Position numbers and translations under genes: made by a program
Shown here: piece by piece, positions 53,516 to 62,928 of the stretch
Position numbering within the stretch: position 1 is the stretch's first letter
Layout of the letters: every line of letters begins with the position of its first letter
Notes under the pieces: generated by a model
What the model was told of the DNA's origin: nothing
What the model saw: only the letters and a program-made list of their open reading frames with translations
Database searches by the model: none
Assembly: GCF_001571325.1 (NCBI RefSeq)
Contig: NZ_BCTO01000037.1
Location: 1 to 63,972 of the forward strand
DNA from: Delftia tsuruhatensis NBRC 16741
GTDB taxonomy: Bacteria; Pseudomonadota; Gammaproteobacteria; Burkholderiales; Burkholderiaceae_C
Direction: 5' to 3'
DNA length: 63,972 nucleotides

Positions 53516-54379
53516 ATGAAGAAAATCCTCGGTGTCTACAGCGCCCCCCGCATGCACTGGGTAGGCGACGGTTTTCCGGTGCGCTCGCTGTTCGGCTACG
53601 ACGGGCTGGGCAAGCACCTGAGCCCGTTCCTGCTGCTTGACCACGCGGCGCCGACGCCCTTTGGGCCGACCGACCGGCCGCGCGGCGTCGGCCAGCACCC
53701 GCACCGTGGTTTCGAGACCGTGACCATCGTCTACCAGGGCGAGCTGGAGCACCGCGACTCCACCGGCGCCGGCGGCCTGATCGGCCCCGGTGACGTGCAG
53801 TGGATGACCGCTGGCGGCGGCATCCTGCACGAGGAATTCCACTCGCGCGCCTTCACCGAACGCGGCGGAACCATCGAGATGGTGCAGCTCTGGGTCAACT
53901 TGCCCGCCAAGGACAAAATGACCGCGCCGGGCTACCAGACGCTGCTGGATGCGCAGATTCCCTGGGCGGACCTGGCGGAAGGCGCGGGCCGTGTGCGGGT
54001 GATTGCCGGCGAGTTCGGCGGCCACCGCGGCCCGGCGCAGACCTTCACGGCGATGGACGTGTGGGACATCCGCATCCGCCATGGCGGCGTGGGCCGGTTC
54101 GACGCGAAGGACGGCCACACGCTGGCCCTGGTGGTGCTCCACGGCTCGGTGCTGGTCAACGGCGCCATCGCGCGGGAAGGACAACTGGTGCACCTGGAGC
54201 GCGCCGGCAGCGGCGTGGAGATCGAGGGCAGCAGCGACGCCACCGTGCTGTGGCTGTCCGGCGAGCCCATCGATGAGCCGGTGGTGGGCTATGGCCCGTT
54301 CGTGATGAACAGCGAGGCCGAGATCCGTCAGGCCATGACCGACTTCAACAGCGGACGCTTCGGCCAGATGGCGCACTGA
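53516..54379 (+). CDS. Pirin-family protein
   Basis: A 287-residue bicupin protein. The ATG at 53516 follows AAGGAG. The metal-binding residues are in the N-terminal cupin: His-x-His in QHPHRGFETVTIVYQGELEH and His-Glu in GGGILHEEFHS, as in E. coli YhhW, a quercetin-2,3-dioxygenase-active pirin. Its role here is unknown; stress-response or redox-sensing functions are typical for the family. It lies 139 bases ahead of the isochorismatase-type genes, under probable LysR control. Confidence 0.92.
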   Translation: MKKILGVYSAPRMHWVGDGFPVRSLFGYDGLGKHLSPFLLLDHAAPTPFGPTDRPRGVGQHPHRGFETVTIVYQGELEHRDSTGAGGLIGPGDVQWMTAGGGILHEEFHSRAFTERGGTIEMVQLWVNLPAKDKMTAPGYQTLLDAQIPWADLAEGAGRVRVIAGEFGGHRGPAQTFTAMDVWDIRIRHGGVGRFDAKDGHTLALVVLHGSVLVNGAIAREGQLVHLERAGSGVEIEGSSDATVLWLSGEPIDEPVVGYGPFVMNSEAEIRQAMTDFNSGRFGQMAH

Positions 54380-54518
54380 GCGCCGCAGGGCTCCCGCCGG
54401 GAGTCCTGCATGTTTCCCCCGACGCGGCTTTGTTCAGCCGGGGCCTGCTGCCCCGGTCGTGCACGGCTGCGCCTGAACCGCCCATCCCGGGCACTTTGCA
54501 ACCCCAAGGAGATTCACC

Positions 54519-55145
54519 ATGACCAAGCCCTACGTCCGCCTGGACAAGGACAACGCCGCCGTGCTGCTGGTAGACCACCAGACCGGCCTGCTCTCCCTTG
54601 TACGCGACATCGACCCGGACAAGTTCAAGAACAACGTGCTGGCGCTGGCCGACATCGCCAGCTATTTCAAGCTGCCCACCATCCTGACGACCAGCTTCGA
54701 GAACGGCCCCAACGGCCCGCTGGTGCCGGAGCTCAAGAGCCAGTTTCCCCAGGCGCCCTACATCGCCCGGCCCGGCAACATCAACGCCTGGGACAACGAG
54801 GACTTCGTCAAGGCCGTGAAGGCCACGGGCAAGAAGCAACTGATCATCGCCGGCGTGGTGACCGAGGTGTGCGTGGCCTTCCCCGCACTGTCGGCCATCG
54901 AGGAAGGCTTCGACGTCTTCGTGATCACTGACGCCTCCGGCACCTTCAACTCCATCACCCGCGATGCGGCGTGGAATCGCATGTCGCAGGCCGGCGTGCA
55001 ACTGATGAGCTGGTTCGGCGCTGCCTGCGAACTGCACCGCGACTGGCGCAACGACGTGCAGGGGCTGGGAACTCTGTTTTCCAACCACATCCCCGACTAC
55101 CGCAACCTGATCACGAGCCACACCACGTTCAGCCAGGGCAATTGA
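54519..55145 (+). CDS. ycaC: YcaC-like isochorismatase-family hydrolase
   Basis: A 208-residue cysteine hydrolase very similar to E. coli YcaC, as in the conserved segments PNGPLVPELKSQFPQAPYIA and LIIAGVVTEVCVAFPALSAI. The catalytic Asp is in VLLVDHQTG and the nucleophile Cys in TEVCVAF. The ATG at 54519 follows AAGGAG. The function of YcaC is not established beyond the hydrolase fold. A related but diverged gene follows after ten bases. Confidence 0.9.
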   Translation: MTKPYVRLDKDNAAVLLVDHQTGLLSLVRDIDPDKFKNNVLALADIASYFKLPTILTTSFENGPNGPLVPELKSQFPQAPYIARPGNINAWDNEDFVKAVKATGKKQLIIAGVVTEVCVAFPALSAIEEGFDVFVITDASGTFNSITRDAAWNRMSQAGVQLMSWFGAACELHRDWRNDVQGLGTLFSNHIPDYRNLITSHTTFSQGN

Positions 55146-55155
55146 GGAGAAGACC

Positions 55156-55845
55156 GTGAGCACACCCCAAACCATCGCCAACTTCAACGGCGCCCGCCCG
55201 GTCATCGATCCCGACAATGTGGCGATGCTGCTGATCGACCATCAAAGCGGCCTGTTCCAGACCATCAAGGACATGCCCTTCACCGAGGTGCGTGCCAATG
55301 CCACCACACTCGCCAAGGTAGCGACACTGGCGAAGATCCCGGTCATCACCACCGCATCGGTGCCGCAGGGTCCGAACGGCCCCTTGATCCCCGAGATCCA
55401 CCAGTACGCCCCGCATGCCCGGTACGTTGCGCGCAAGGGCGAGATCAACGCCTGGGACAACCCGGAGTTCGTCGCTGCCGTCAAGGCCACCGGGCGCAGG
55501 CAGCTCATCATCGCGGGGACGATCACCAGCGTCTGCATGGCCTTTCCCAGCATCGCCGCGGTGCACGAGGGCTACCAGGTCTTCGCGGTGATCGACGCCT
55601 CGGGGACCTACTCGAAAATGGCGCAGGAGATCACGCTGGCGCGCATCGTGCAGGCTGGTGTCGTGCCGATGGACACGGCGGCGGTGTGCTCGGAGGTGCA
55701 GAAGACCTGGAACCGCGAGGACGCGTTGCAGTGGGCGCAGGCCTACAGCGCAGTCTTCCCGCCGTACCAGTTGCTGATCGAAAGCTACTCCAAGGCGCAG
55801 GAAGTGGCCAGGAACGGTGAGCAGCTGGATTCGCAACGCACCTGA
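55156..55845 (+). CDS. Isochorismatase-family hydrolase, second copy
   Basis: A 229-residue paralogue of the preceding gene. The GTG at 55156 follows GAGGAG. Shared features are AMLLIDHQSG with the catalytic Asp, PNGPLIPEIHQYAPHARYVA, ARKGEINAWDNPEFVAAVKA and TITSVCMAFPSIAAVHEGYQ with the nucleophile Cys. It has a longer N terminus than YcaC. The two genes are ten bases apart and probably form one transcript. Tandem paralogues may act on different amides or form mixed assemblies; neither is known. Confidence 0.88.
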   Translation: MSTPQTIANFNGARPVIDPDNVAMLLIDHQSGLFQTIKDMPFTEVRANATTLAKVATLAKIPVITTASVPQGPNGPLIPEIHQYAPHARYVARKGEINAWDNPEFVAAVKATGRRQLIIAGTITSVCMAFPSIAAVHEGYQVFAVIDASGTYSKMAQEITLARIVQAGVVPMDTAAVCSEVQKTWNREDALQWAQAYSAVFPPYQLLIESYSKAQEVARNGEQLDSQRT

Positions 55846-55950
55846 CTGCGGTAGCACGGCACGGGTACGAGGCCGCTTGCCCAAGGTGTCGGCGGCCATG
55901 GTGGAATTTGTGGATGAGGCGCAGGACTGAGACCCCGGCCCCGGTGGCGC

Positions 55951-56364
55951 TCAGCGCCAGCAGTCCTCCACCGTTCCCAGGGGCGAGATGCCTTTCACGC
56001 CCAGGGCGTTCAGGGTGTAGTCGCCGCAGCGCCTGTCCGATGCCTGGCGGCCGGTGCGCGTGGCCTTGAGCGTGTAGCCGCCGTCATTGGCGGCCGTGGC
56101 CATCGTCAGGGTGTAGTGGCCGTTCTCGGACTTGTCCCCCCAGGGCAGCCTGAGGTTGGCGACGGAGCTTGTGTAGCCGCCGTTCTGCGCCCGCCAGCGC
56201 TCCTGCCGGGCGGCGGCCTCGCCCAGCAGGCTTTGCGCTTCCACGCGCCGCGATCGCAGCACGTATTCCTGGTAGGAGGGGTAGGCGATCGCCGAAAGGA
56301 TGGCGACCACCGCCACCGTGATCATCAGCTCGATCAGCGTGAATCCATGTAGCTTGCTGCGCAC
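55951..56364 (-). CDS. pilE: Type IV minor pilin, PilE-like
   Basis: A 137-residue prepilin. From the GTG at 56364, preceded by GGAG, a short basic leader (VRSKLHG) is followed by the cleavage site and the hydrophobic assembly helix FTLIELMITVAVVAILSAIA, with Glu at position 5 of the mature protein. Two Cys near the end (RRCGDYT and EDCWR) can form the D-region disulphide. It is the last gene of the leftward minor pilin operon, 80 bases after pilY1, and should form part of the priming complex at the pilus tip. Confidence 0.92.
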   Translation of the reverse strand: MRSKLHGFTLIELMITVAVVAILSAIAYPSYQEYVLRSRRVEAQSLLGEAAARQERWRAQNGGYTSSVANLRLPWGDKSENGHYTLTMATAANDGGYTLKATRTGRQASDRRCGDYTLNALGVKGISPLGTVEDCWR

Positions 56365-56444
56365 GCAGTTCTCCTTGGGGGCCCGCAGGGCCAGCCAGAC
56401 GGCCGGGGCCGACAGGCCCCTGTGTGTAGTGGATGGGATGGCGG

Positions 56445-59400
56445 TCACGGGTTCGCTGGCTGGCGGCGCCAGCTCTGTCGCCCCCGGTCCACTCCGCTGT
56501 TGATATCGTCGCCCCCGGTCTTGACCGGGTCTCCCGCCCCGCTTGGCTTTCCGCTGGAGTCGAAGATCTTCGCGCCGCTGATGGTGGGCCTGCCCGGCCC
56601 CACCTCGCGGCCGTTGACCTGCTGGCCTGCCAGGTTGTCGGAGGCGTTGAAGATGCCGTCGCCGTTCACATCGAAGGCGACATAGTCGGTCTTGCCCCCG
56701 GTGTCGGGATCGATGGCGTAGATCGTGCTGGCCAGGCCCGCGGAGCAGGGGTCGCCCAGCGGCGGCCGGATGGAGGTGAACACCAGTCCCCGCCCGTACA
56801 GGCTCATGTCGTAGACCAGTCTTTCGCCGTCGCGCGGCAGATCGACGTACCAGCCCCAGCTGTGCACATTGGAGTCGGCGGTGCTGGTGGCGTCCTTGTA
56901 CCAGGTGACCGGGTTGGCCGACAGGGCGAACTTGCCCGGAAAGCCGCTCACCTGGGTGAACTGCTGGGCCTGCAGATCCCCGCGTCCCTTGCCGGCGGTA
57001 GGCAGCGGCTGCGGCGCAGTCGTGGCGGGTGTGCCGTAGCGATCCCAGATACCGAACACCGATTGCCGGCGCATGTCCAGCTTGTCGTCATCCGTCATGA
57101 AGCGGCCCGTGCCGAAGGCCACCACATCGCCCTTGCCGCTGGAGTGCCGCACCACGTAGGGTGCGGTGGTGATGGACAGCCGCTTGCCGCCGCTGCGTTC
57201 GGACTCGCGTGCCACAAAGAACAGTTGCGCATTCCATGAGCCGCTGGCACCGCTGGCCAGGTCCACGCGCCATACATTGCCCGCAAGATCACCGGCATAG
57301 GCCACGTCCACCTTGCCATCGCCGTTGTTGTCCACCACGGCGGCGCGCGACAGGCCGTTCTTCGGCGCAGGCAGCGCGCTCAGCTCTGCGGCCGTCATGC
57401 CTGCCGCGAAATCAAAGCGCCGGATGACCTCGCCACTGGAGACATCCAGCACAAACAGGCTGGACTCGCCGGAGGCGCTGTTCGACGCCTGGTAGCCATT
57501 GGACAGGAATACCACCCACCTGCCCTTGGACCGGCCGGCGTCGTTGAGCCGCGCAACGACGGGCGTTGGCATCGAGTAACCCATGCGTTCGTCCTGTTCA
57601 ACGCCGAACTCCCACAGCAACCGGGGGGAGGTGGGGTCCGTGACGTCCAGCGCGAAGACCTGCCGCCCGCCCGCGCCCAGGCTGCCGACCAGCACCCTGT
57701 GCCAGGCGTTGCCGAAGTAGACATCGGAGACCACGGGCGTCCCGTCCACGAAGTAGCGGTGGGGAGCGCCGCCCGCGCCATACCGGGACGTCAGGACATT
57801 GAGCGAATTCTTCACCCCCGATGGAATGAAGGCGAACTCCTCCTTGCCAGATGCCGCGTCGAAGGCGTGCAGCATGCCGTCGTTGGCGCCCACATACAGC
57901 ATCTCCTTGGCAGCCTGTTTCGCGGCAAAGGCGGCATAGGTGGTGCTGCCCTCCAGCTTGTCCGCAGCGGAGGCGCGGTACAGGCCGCCCTTGACCCGCA
58001 CCAGCGAGGAATTGACGATGTCGCCCAGCACATTGGGCTTTCCGCTGGCCAGGGGCTTGCGCACGCGCAAGTCATCGCGCACCTCGCCACGCAGGAACTC
58101 GATGCGCTTTTTTGCCTGGCCATCGGCGGAGTTCGTGGCCGGGTCCGTGTTGAGCACGGCCAGCCAGGACGCATCGGAACGCTGCCCGCTGAGACTGGAG
58201 TACGTGAAAGGGCTCAGCGACACGGCACTGCCGGTCCTGCTGGGGTAGTAGATCTTGCGGTCATCGGCGGACCGCTCCGACAGTAGTTCCGCCGCGCTCC
58301 ACACCAGCGTTCTGTCGCTGGTGGTGAGCTTCTCGCGGATGACATCGCCGCTCCAGTACTGGACCTCGAACGTGGTCCGGTACAGGTCGGCGCCTTCGCC
58401 CAGTGTCGCCGTGGGCATGTCCACGCTGACCGCCGTCACGGAACTGATGTTCTGCAGGATGTCGTTGAACGCCTTGGTCAATTGGTCCTTGAGCGTGCCG
58501 GCATTGGTCACCAGAAAATAGTTGTCCGGATCTCCCGTGATCTTGGAGGGGTCGCGGTCCGGCACGCCGTACTTGGCGGCATACCACAGCGGTCCCTTCA
58601 GGAAGCTGCCCGCATCGGTCGCATTGCCGGGAGTGAAGCTGCGGGTGGCCGTGAGCCCCAGGTTCGAGCATTCCGTGCGCTGTTGGGCCGAGATGCTGCC
58701 CCGGCAGTAGCCCGGATCGCGATTGGGGGGCGTGTTGTAGGCGTAGTAGGCCGAGGCCGTGTCCTTGTCACGCACCTCCAGGTACATGCCGTCCTTGGTG
58801 GTGCCCGAGATCACATAGCCCATGTGCTGCCCCAGGCCGCCAGCGGCGTACTCGGACACCATGTCGATCTTCACCGTGCCATCGGCCTGCAGCGCGATCG
58901 TGTAGCGCGCGATGGCGTCCATGTCATGGTCGGCGCCCTGCTCCACGTCCTCGTAGTTGATGCGGAACTCCGCATAGGGCCGCCCGCCATTGACCGAGGC
59001 ATCGATGTCCGCCTTGCCCGTGTTGGCAATGTTGACCACGTAGTAGTCGACGATCTGGTTGGTCGGCGTGAAGACCGCATTGTTCACGGTGCTGCCACCG
59101 GCACTGCCGGAGACGGTCTTGGCAAACGGCGCAATGGTCACAAAGCGCTTGCCGCCGATCGGAAAACGTATTTCCGGCAGCGGTGACGCAATGGCCACGG
59201 AGTAGGTCCTCAGCGCATTCTTGCCCTGGCTGTTGCCGAAGATGGCATTCCTGGCGCCGAAACGGGCCACGCCTGCGGCATAGTAGGTGCCTTCCTTGCT
59301 GGGCTCCTCAGGAGACAGGCCGCGCGCCCATGACAGGTCTGCAATGGTCTTGACCGAAGGAGCCTGGTCGGCATTGGCCGATGTTGACTGGCCGATGAAG

Positions 59401-60950
59401 AAGTTCTTCCCGTCTATGCGCTCGGCCGAGCCGATGGCCGCCACCTCGTCTGAGACATTGAAGCCATTGAGGGCGCTGGCACCGACGCTCGCGTAGCGGC
59501 TGCCGGGCAGCTTGCCGTCGTAGGAGGGATTGATGTCGCTGAGCACCGTCATGACGGGACGGGAGCAGTACTGGTAGCCGCCCCCGCCTTCGGCCTTGGC
59601 CCTGTAGGGCGTTTCCCAGGCGGGCTTGGACAGGCCCAGGGACGCATCCTTGGAGGAGCCGCCGGCGTAGTCATAGATGCCGAGGGCCTGGGACGCGCCG
59701 CCGAAATAGCGCATGGTCTCGAACATCATTTCGCTGATGGGGTTGCCCCACATGGCGCACTTCGAAGGCTTGTCCAGCGAACTGATGGGGCCGGACGTGA
59801 TCCAGCCGCATTCCACGTATTTGCCGCCGGTGTAGCCGATCAGCCGCTGGCGGTCTATGTTGGCGACCACGCCATTGACACCCGTCTTGAACTGGCCCGT
59901 CTGAGGGTCGACTTCCTCTGCGAAATTGCCGATATTGCGACGCAGCACGCCGCCGGCGATGTTTTTCTCGTACGAGCCTGTGAGCAGGCCGAAGTACATC
60001 TTCCCGTTCTCCCCGAAGTCGTGCAGCAGCCCCGTGGGCTTGTAGACGGTCTTGCCGCCGTTGGGATAGGCCTTGCAGCTGGCCTCGAGCAACTGGACAT
60101 TGCTGCTGGAGCAGGCCTCCACAAGCAGGTTGTAGTCGGTGATCCTGCTGCTGGCCCGCGCGCACGAATTGCCGCCTGCACAGTTGCTCTGCCCTGCAAA
60201 GCCCTCCTGGGACACCCAGTCCCAGATCTGGAACGAGGAGTCATTGAGCACGCGCAACTGGGTGATGACGCCAGCGGCCTCCCCCAGCGTGGTGACGGCA
60301 AACAGATGGCGCGTGCCGACCGCCGGCGGGCGCAGCGGCGCATAGTCCGAAATGCTGTAGACCTTGGCATCCCGCGCAGGGTCATAGGCCTTGCCCCAGC
60401 TGTGCGCATCCCTGGGAATGTAGGCGGTCTGCAAAACGGTGCGCGAAGCCGTGTCCTCCGCACGCATGCCGCCATAGAGCACGCGGCGTATGGCGTCCAT
60501 GCGCGATGTGCCCAGATAGTTCAGGAAGTCGCCGCTCCAGTGGTTCGAGCACTTTTTCCTGTTGCTTCCGGTCGCTGCCTGCGAGGGCACGAAAACACCC
60601 TTGGAATAGCTGTAGCAGACGTTGTTGTTGAAGTAGCCGTAGTAGTCGATCTGGTCCGGCTTGTACCCGACATCGATCACACCGTCGCCGTTGAGGTCGG
60701 AGGCATCGTTGTAGGCCTCGTAGTACAGCTTGTGGTCACGCCCCATCACCAGCATGTTCAAGGGCGCCAGCGCCTGGTTCACGAACAGCGGCATCTGGGA
60801 CAGCACGGTGTCCGCGCGCCCCTGGGCATGCGCCGGCGTAATGGCCAGTGCCAATGCGCACGTCCACAGCGCCAGGGCCGGCCACGCGCGTGCCAGGCCC
60901 TGGCGCCCCCTCGGACCATGCATGGTCTTCCAACTTGCAATGCGAGCCAT
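56445..60950 (-). CDS. pilY1: PilY1 pilus tip-associated protein
   Basis: A 1501-residue exported protein for pilus assembly and surface contact. The ATG at 60950 follows GGAGGGAG; a signal peptide ends near ITPAHAQ. The N-terminal half is variable. The C-terminal half is the conserved PilY1 beta-propeller (from about residue 1000, MLYVGANDGMLHAFDAASGK). Calcium-loop-like motifs are DLNGDGVIDVG (about 85), DNNGDGKVDVAYAGD (about 1205, the conserved propeller site) and DVNGDGIFNASD (about 1428). The large size is within the family range. The order fimT-pilV-pilW-pilX-pilY1-pilE confirms the role. Confidence 0.94.
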   Translation of the reverse strand: MARIASWKTMHGPRGRQGLARAWPALALWTCALALAITPAHAQGRADTVLSQMPLFVNQALAPLNMLVMGRDHKLYYEAYNDASDLNGDGVIDVGYKPDQIDYYGYFNNNVCYSYSKGVFVPSQAATGSNRKKCSNHWSGDFLNYLGTSRMDAIRRVLYGGMRAEDTASRTVLQTAYIPRDAHSWGKAYDPARDAKVYSISDYAPLRPPAVGTRHLFAVTTLGEAAGVITQLRVLNDSSFQIWDWVSQEGFAGQSNCAGGNSCARASSRITDYNLLVEACSSSNVQLLEASCKAYPNGGKTVYKPTGLLHDFGENGKMYFGLLTGSYEKNIAGGVLRRNIGNFAEEVDPQTGQFKTGVNGVVANIDRQRLIGYTGGKYVECGWITSGPISSLDKPSKCAMWGNPISEMMFETMRYFGGASQALGIYDYAGGSSKDASLGLSKPAWETPYRAKAEGGGGYQYCSRPVMTVLSDINPSYDGKLPGSRYASVGASALNGFNVSDEVAAIGSAERIDGKNFFIGQSTSANADQAPSVKTIADLSWARGLSPEEPSKEGTYYAAGVARFGARNAIFGNSQGKNALRTYSVAIASPLPEIRFPIGGKRFVTIAPFAKTVSGSAGGSTVNNAVFTPTNQIVDYYVVNIANTGKADIDASVNGGRPYAEFRINYEDVEQGADHDMDAIARYTIALQADGTVKIDMVSEYAAGGLGQHMGYVISGTTKDGMYLEVRDKDTASAYYAYNTPPNRDPGYCRGSISAQQRTECSNLGLTATRSFTPGNATDAGSFLKGPLWYAAKYGVPDRDPSKITGDPDNYFLVTNAGTLKDQLTKAFNDILQNISSVTAVSVDMPTATLGEGADLYRTTFEVQYWSGDVIREKLTTSDRTLVWSAAELLSERSADDRKIYYPSRTGSAVSLSPFTYSSLSGQRSDASWLAVLNTDPATNSADGQAKKRIEFLRGEVRDDLRVRKPLASGKPNVLGDIVNSSLVRVKGGLYRASAADKLEGSTTYAAFAAKQAAKEMLYVGANDGMLHAFDAASGKEEFAFIPSGVKNSLNVLTSRYGAGGAPHRYFVDGTPVVSDVYFGNAWHRVLVGSLGAGGRQVFALDVTDPTSPRLLWEFGVEQDERMGYSMPTPVVARLNDAGRSKGRWVVFLSNGYQASNSASGESSLFVLDVSSGEVIRRFDFAAGMTAAELSALPAPKNGLSRAAVVDNNGDGKVDVAYAGDLAGNVWRVDLASGASGSWNAQLFFVARESERSGGKRLSITTAPYVVRHSSGKGDVVAFGTGRFMTDDDKLDMRRQSVFGIWDRYGTPATTAPQPLPTAGKGRGDLQAQQFTQVSGFPGKFALSANPVTWYKDATSTADSNVHSWGWYVDLPRDGERLVYDMSLYGRGLVFTSIRPPLGDPCSAGLASTIYAIDPDTGGKTDYVAFDVNGDGIFNASDNLAGQQVNGREVGPGRPTISGAKIFDSSGKPSGAGDPVKTGGDDINSGVDRGRQSWRRQPANP

Positions 60951-60969
60951 TGAAGCTCCCTCCCCCTGC

Positions 60970-61563
60970 TTACTTTATGAACATGTTGACGCTGGACCGC
61001 AGGCACAGCGCATGCGCTCCGCAGGCCTGGGCCTGCGTCTTTTCCGTGGCCTGGGCATTGACCTCATAGAAGTCCGTGCAGCCGGTGGCGGGTGCATCCA
61101 GCGCGGACGTCGCACTACCCGACTTGGGACAGGCGGTCGTGATGTATCGGGGATACCAGTACCCATCGGGCTGCTGAAACCCGGCCGCCTTGGCCTTGGT
61201 CGTCCGAAAATCCGTACCGAGCCCGATGGAGTCCGTACGCACATCGGATACCGAGCAGGGAATGCCGCTGCCCTCGGCCACCGGAGTGCCGGCGCCATTG
61301 CAAGGCTTGAGTGCGACGGCATGCTCCAGCAGCTTGCGCTCACCTTCTCGCAGCGTGCCATCCGCGGTTTCATACAGCCGCTGGCTATCCACCATGTTGG
61401 CGGCGATGCGTGCCTCCAGCGTGGCCACGCGCATGCCGACCACCGCCAGCAGCAACACCAGCAGCAGCATGATCATGGACACCAGCAAGGCATTGCCGCG
61501 CTGGCGCCCGTGCAGGACACAGGACATGCAGCGGCGGCTCCGGGCTCCGATCAGCGCGGTCAT
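60970..61563 (-). CDS. pilX: Type IV pilus assembly protein PilX
   Basis: A 197-residue minor pilin-like protein. Its N-terminal block has a basic leader and the hydrophobic helix GNALLVSMIMLLLVLLLAVV, as typical for PilX, which departs from the standard FTLIE cleavage motif. The rest is a PilX-type domain with a Cys-rich C-terminal half. The ATG at 61563 overlaps the pilW stop by four bases, which favours it over the earlier in-frame start at 61662. It is followed after 19 bases by pilY1. Confidence 0.88.
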   Translation of the reverse strand: MTALIGARSRRCMSCVLHGRQRGNALLVSMIMLLLVLLLAVVGMRVATLEARIAANMVDSQRLYETADGTLREGERKLLEHAVALKPCNGAGTPVAEGSGIPCSVSDVRTDSIGLGTDFRTTKAKAAGFQQPDGYWYPRYITTACPKSGSATSALDAPATGCTDFYEVNAQATEKTQAQACGAHALCLRSSVNMFIK

Positions 61564-62354
61564 GGCATCAGATTCCTCAGGGTGAGCGTGCCGGTGGCCA
61601 GTTGCAGCAGGGAGCCGGCATTCGCATCGCATCGGGCCCGGGCGCCGCCCAGTTGCGCCCAACGCTCGCAGACGGTGGAGGTCATGCCCTGCGTCACCTT
61701 GCCGGAGCTTTCCAGCAAGAGGGCAAGGCGCAGGGAACGGATGGCTTCCTGCTTCCCGGGCAACGTGGCCGTGAAGGCATCGACCCTGCGTATCGCGCCG
61801 GGCGCTGTCTGCCGATCGATGCCGAACTCGAAATGCACCGCCCGCACGCCATCGGCGAGCGGCACAACCTCCTGCGCGGCCCGGCAGACCAGCACACCAC
61901 TTTCGACGGTGTATTTCTCCGCGAACATGCCGGTCGCCGGCGCCGGAGCGTCATAGGGGCCGGCGGCCCCCAGGTTCGCCGGCGTGCCCGCACAGTCGGT
62001 TTCCGCAGCGTCCCGGGGCTGGAAGCGAAGGCAGATGGTCTGCGCGTCAGCCGCATAGAGCGCCTGTCCCTGGGCGAACTGGCAGCCGTTGGGATGGGGC
62101 GAGGAATCGGCAGGAAATGCGTCGAACATCGCCTGCGAAGGGTCTCTCCTGTAGCCTGCCTTGGAGAACTCGGAGTCCAGCACGGCCAGCGCCAGCCGGC
62201 TGTTGCCGAGGTTCTCGCTCTGCCCCACGCGAAAACCGAAGCTCGACAGCCCCTGCATGTAGATGGTGGTGGCAATCAGCACGAGGAACAGGCCGATGGC
62301 CAGCGCCACCAGAATCTCCACCAGGGACAGGCCCGCCTGGGACGACATGCGCAT
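61560..62354 (-). CDS. pilW: Type IV pilus assembly protein PilW
   Basis: A 264-residue minor pilin. The chosen ATG at 62354 (or 62348) gives a short leader before the cleavage site (MRMSSQAG then LSLVEILVALAIGLFLVLIA, with Glu5). Earlier ATG codons at 62432 and 62420 would make a leader of 30 or more residues and overlap pilV, so they are less likely. The body has PilW-type features such as GAIRRVDAFTATLPGKQEAI. It overlaps pilX by four bases. Confidence 0.88.
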   Translation of the reverse strand: MRMSSQAGLSLVEILVALAIGLFLVLIATTIYMQGLSSFGFRVGQSENLGNSRLALAVLDSEFSKAGYRRDPSQAMFDAFPADSSPHPNGCQFAQGQALYAADAQTICLRFQPRDAAETDCAGTPANLGAAGPYDAPAPATGMFAEKYTVESGVLVCRAAQEVVPLADGVRAVHFEFGIDRQTAPGAIRRVDAFTATLPGKQEAIRSLRLALLLESSGKVTQGMTSTVCERWAQLGGARARCDANAGSLLQLATGTLTLRNLMP

Positions 62355-62382
62355 GCGGCACGCCCGTGCGCCCGGCCCGCGC

Positions 62383-62928
62383 TCAAAGCCGCGACCGCAG
62401 CGTGAATGTGCAAAATTCATTGTCGCTTCCATCCAGACATTGGCCTTTCTTGACCGGCCAGGCCACCGTCACGGACACCAGGCCATCGGCATCGGCGCTC
62501 ACGGCGAAGGAGGTGTCGATGCGGTCCTCGGTGAGATCGGGCACCAGCTTGCGGGCCCGCTCGCCCCAGCAGGCCAGGCGCTGCGCCCGCGGCTGCGGCA
62601 AAGGCTGGCAGGCCGCGGGTGCCGCGGGCATCGCGGCACCCTCCAGCTTCTGGTAGCCGCCCAGTTCCGCCACGGGCGCGCCCTTCGCGTCCAGGACCGT
62701 GGCCGTGTCCCCCCGCAGGGTCTCCAGCAGTTCGGAAGCCAGCATGGATGCCATCTGGCGACGCTCGGTATCCACGGTGTATTCAATGGCACGCACATGG
62801 ATGCGCACGGCGCCCAGCAGCCCCACGGCCACCAGCAGCACGGCGACGAGTACCTCGATAAGGCCTGCGCCGCGTTGCCTGCGAGAAGGAAAAGGAATGG
62901 ACATTTGGCAGACCCGTTGCACGCGCAT
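62383..62928 (-). CDS. pilV: Type IV pilus modification protein PilV
   Basis: A 181-residue minor pilin from the ATG at 62928, which overlaps the stop of the fimT-like gene by one base (TGATG). The processed helix is GLIEVLVAVLLVAVGLLGAV with Glu in place. A second in-frame ATG at 62904 would give a shorter leader (MSIPFPSRRQRGAG) and is also possible. The C-terminal half has three Cys likely to form a disulphide. It lies between fimT and pilW in the operon. Confidence 0.88.
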   Translation of the reverse strand: MRVQRVCQMSIPFPSRRQRGAGLIEVLVAVLLVAVGLLGAVRIHVRAIEYTVDTERRQMASMLASELLETLRGDTATVLDAKGAPVAELGGYQKLEGAAMPAAPAACQPLPQPRAQRLACWGERARKLVPDLTEDRIDTSFAVSADADGLVSVTVAWPVKKGQCLDGSDNEFCTFTLRSRL

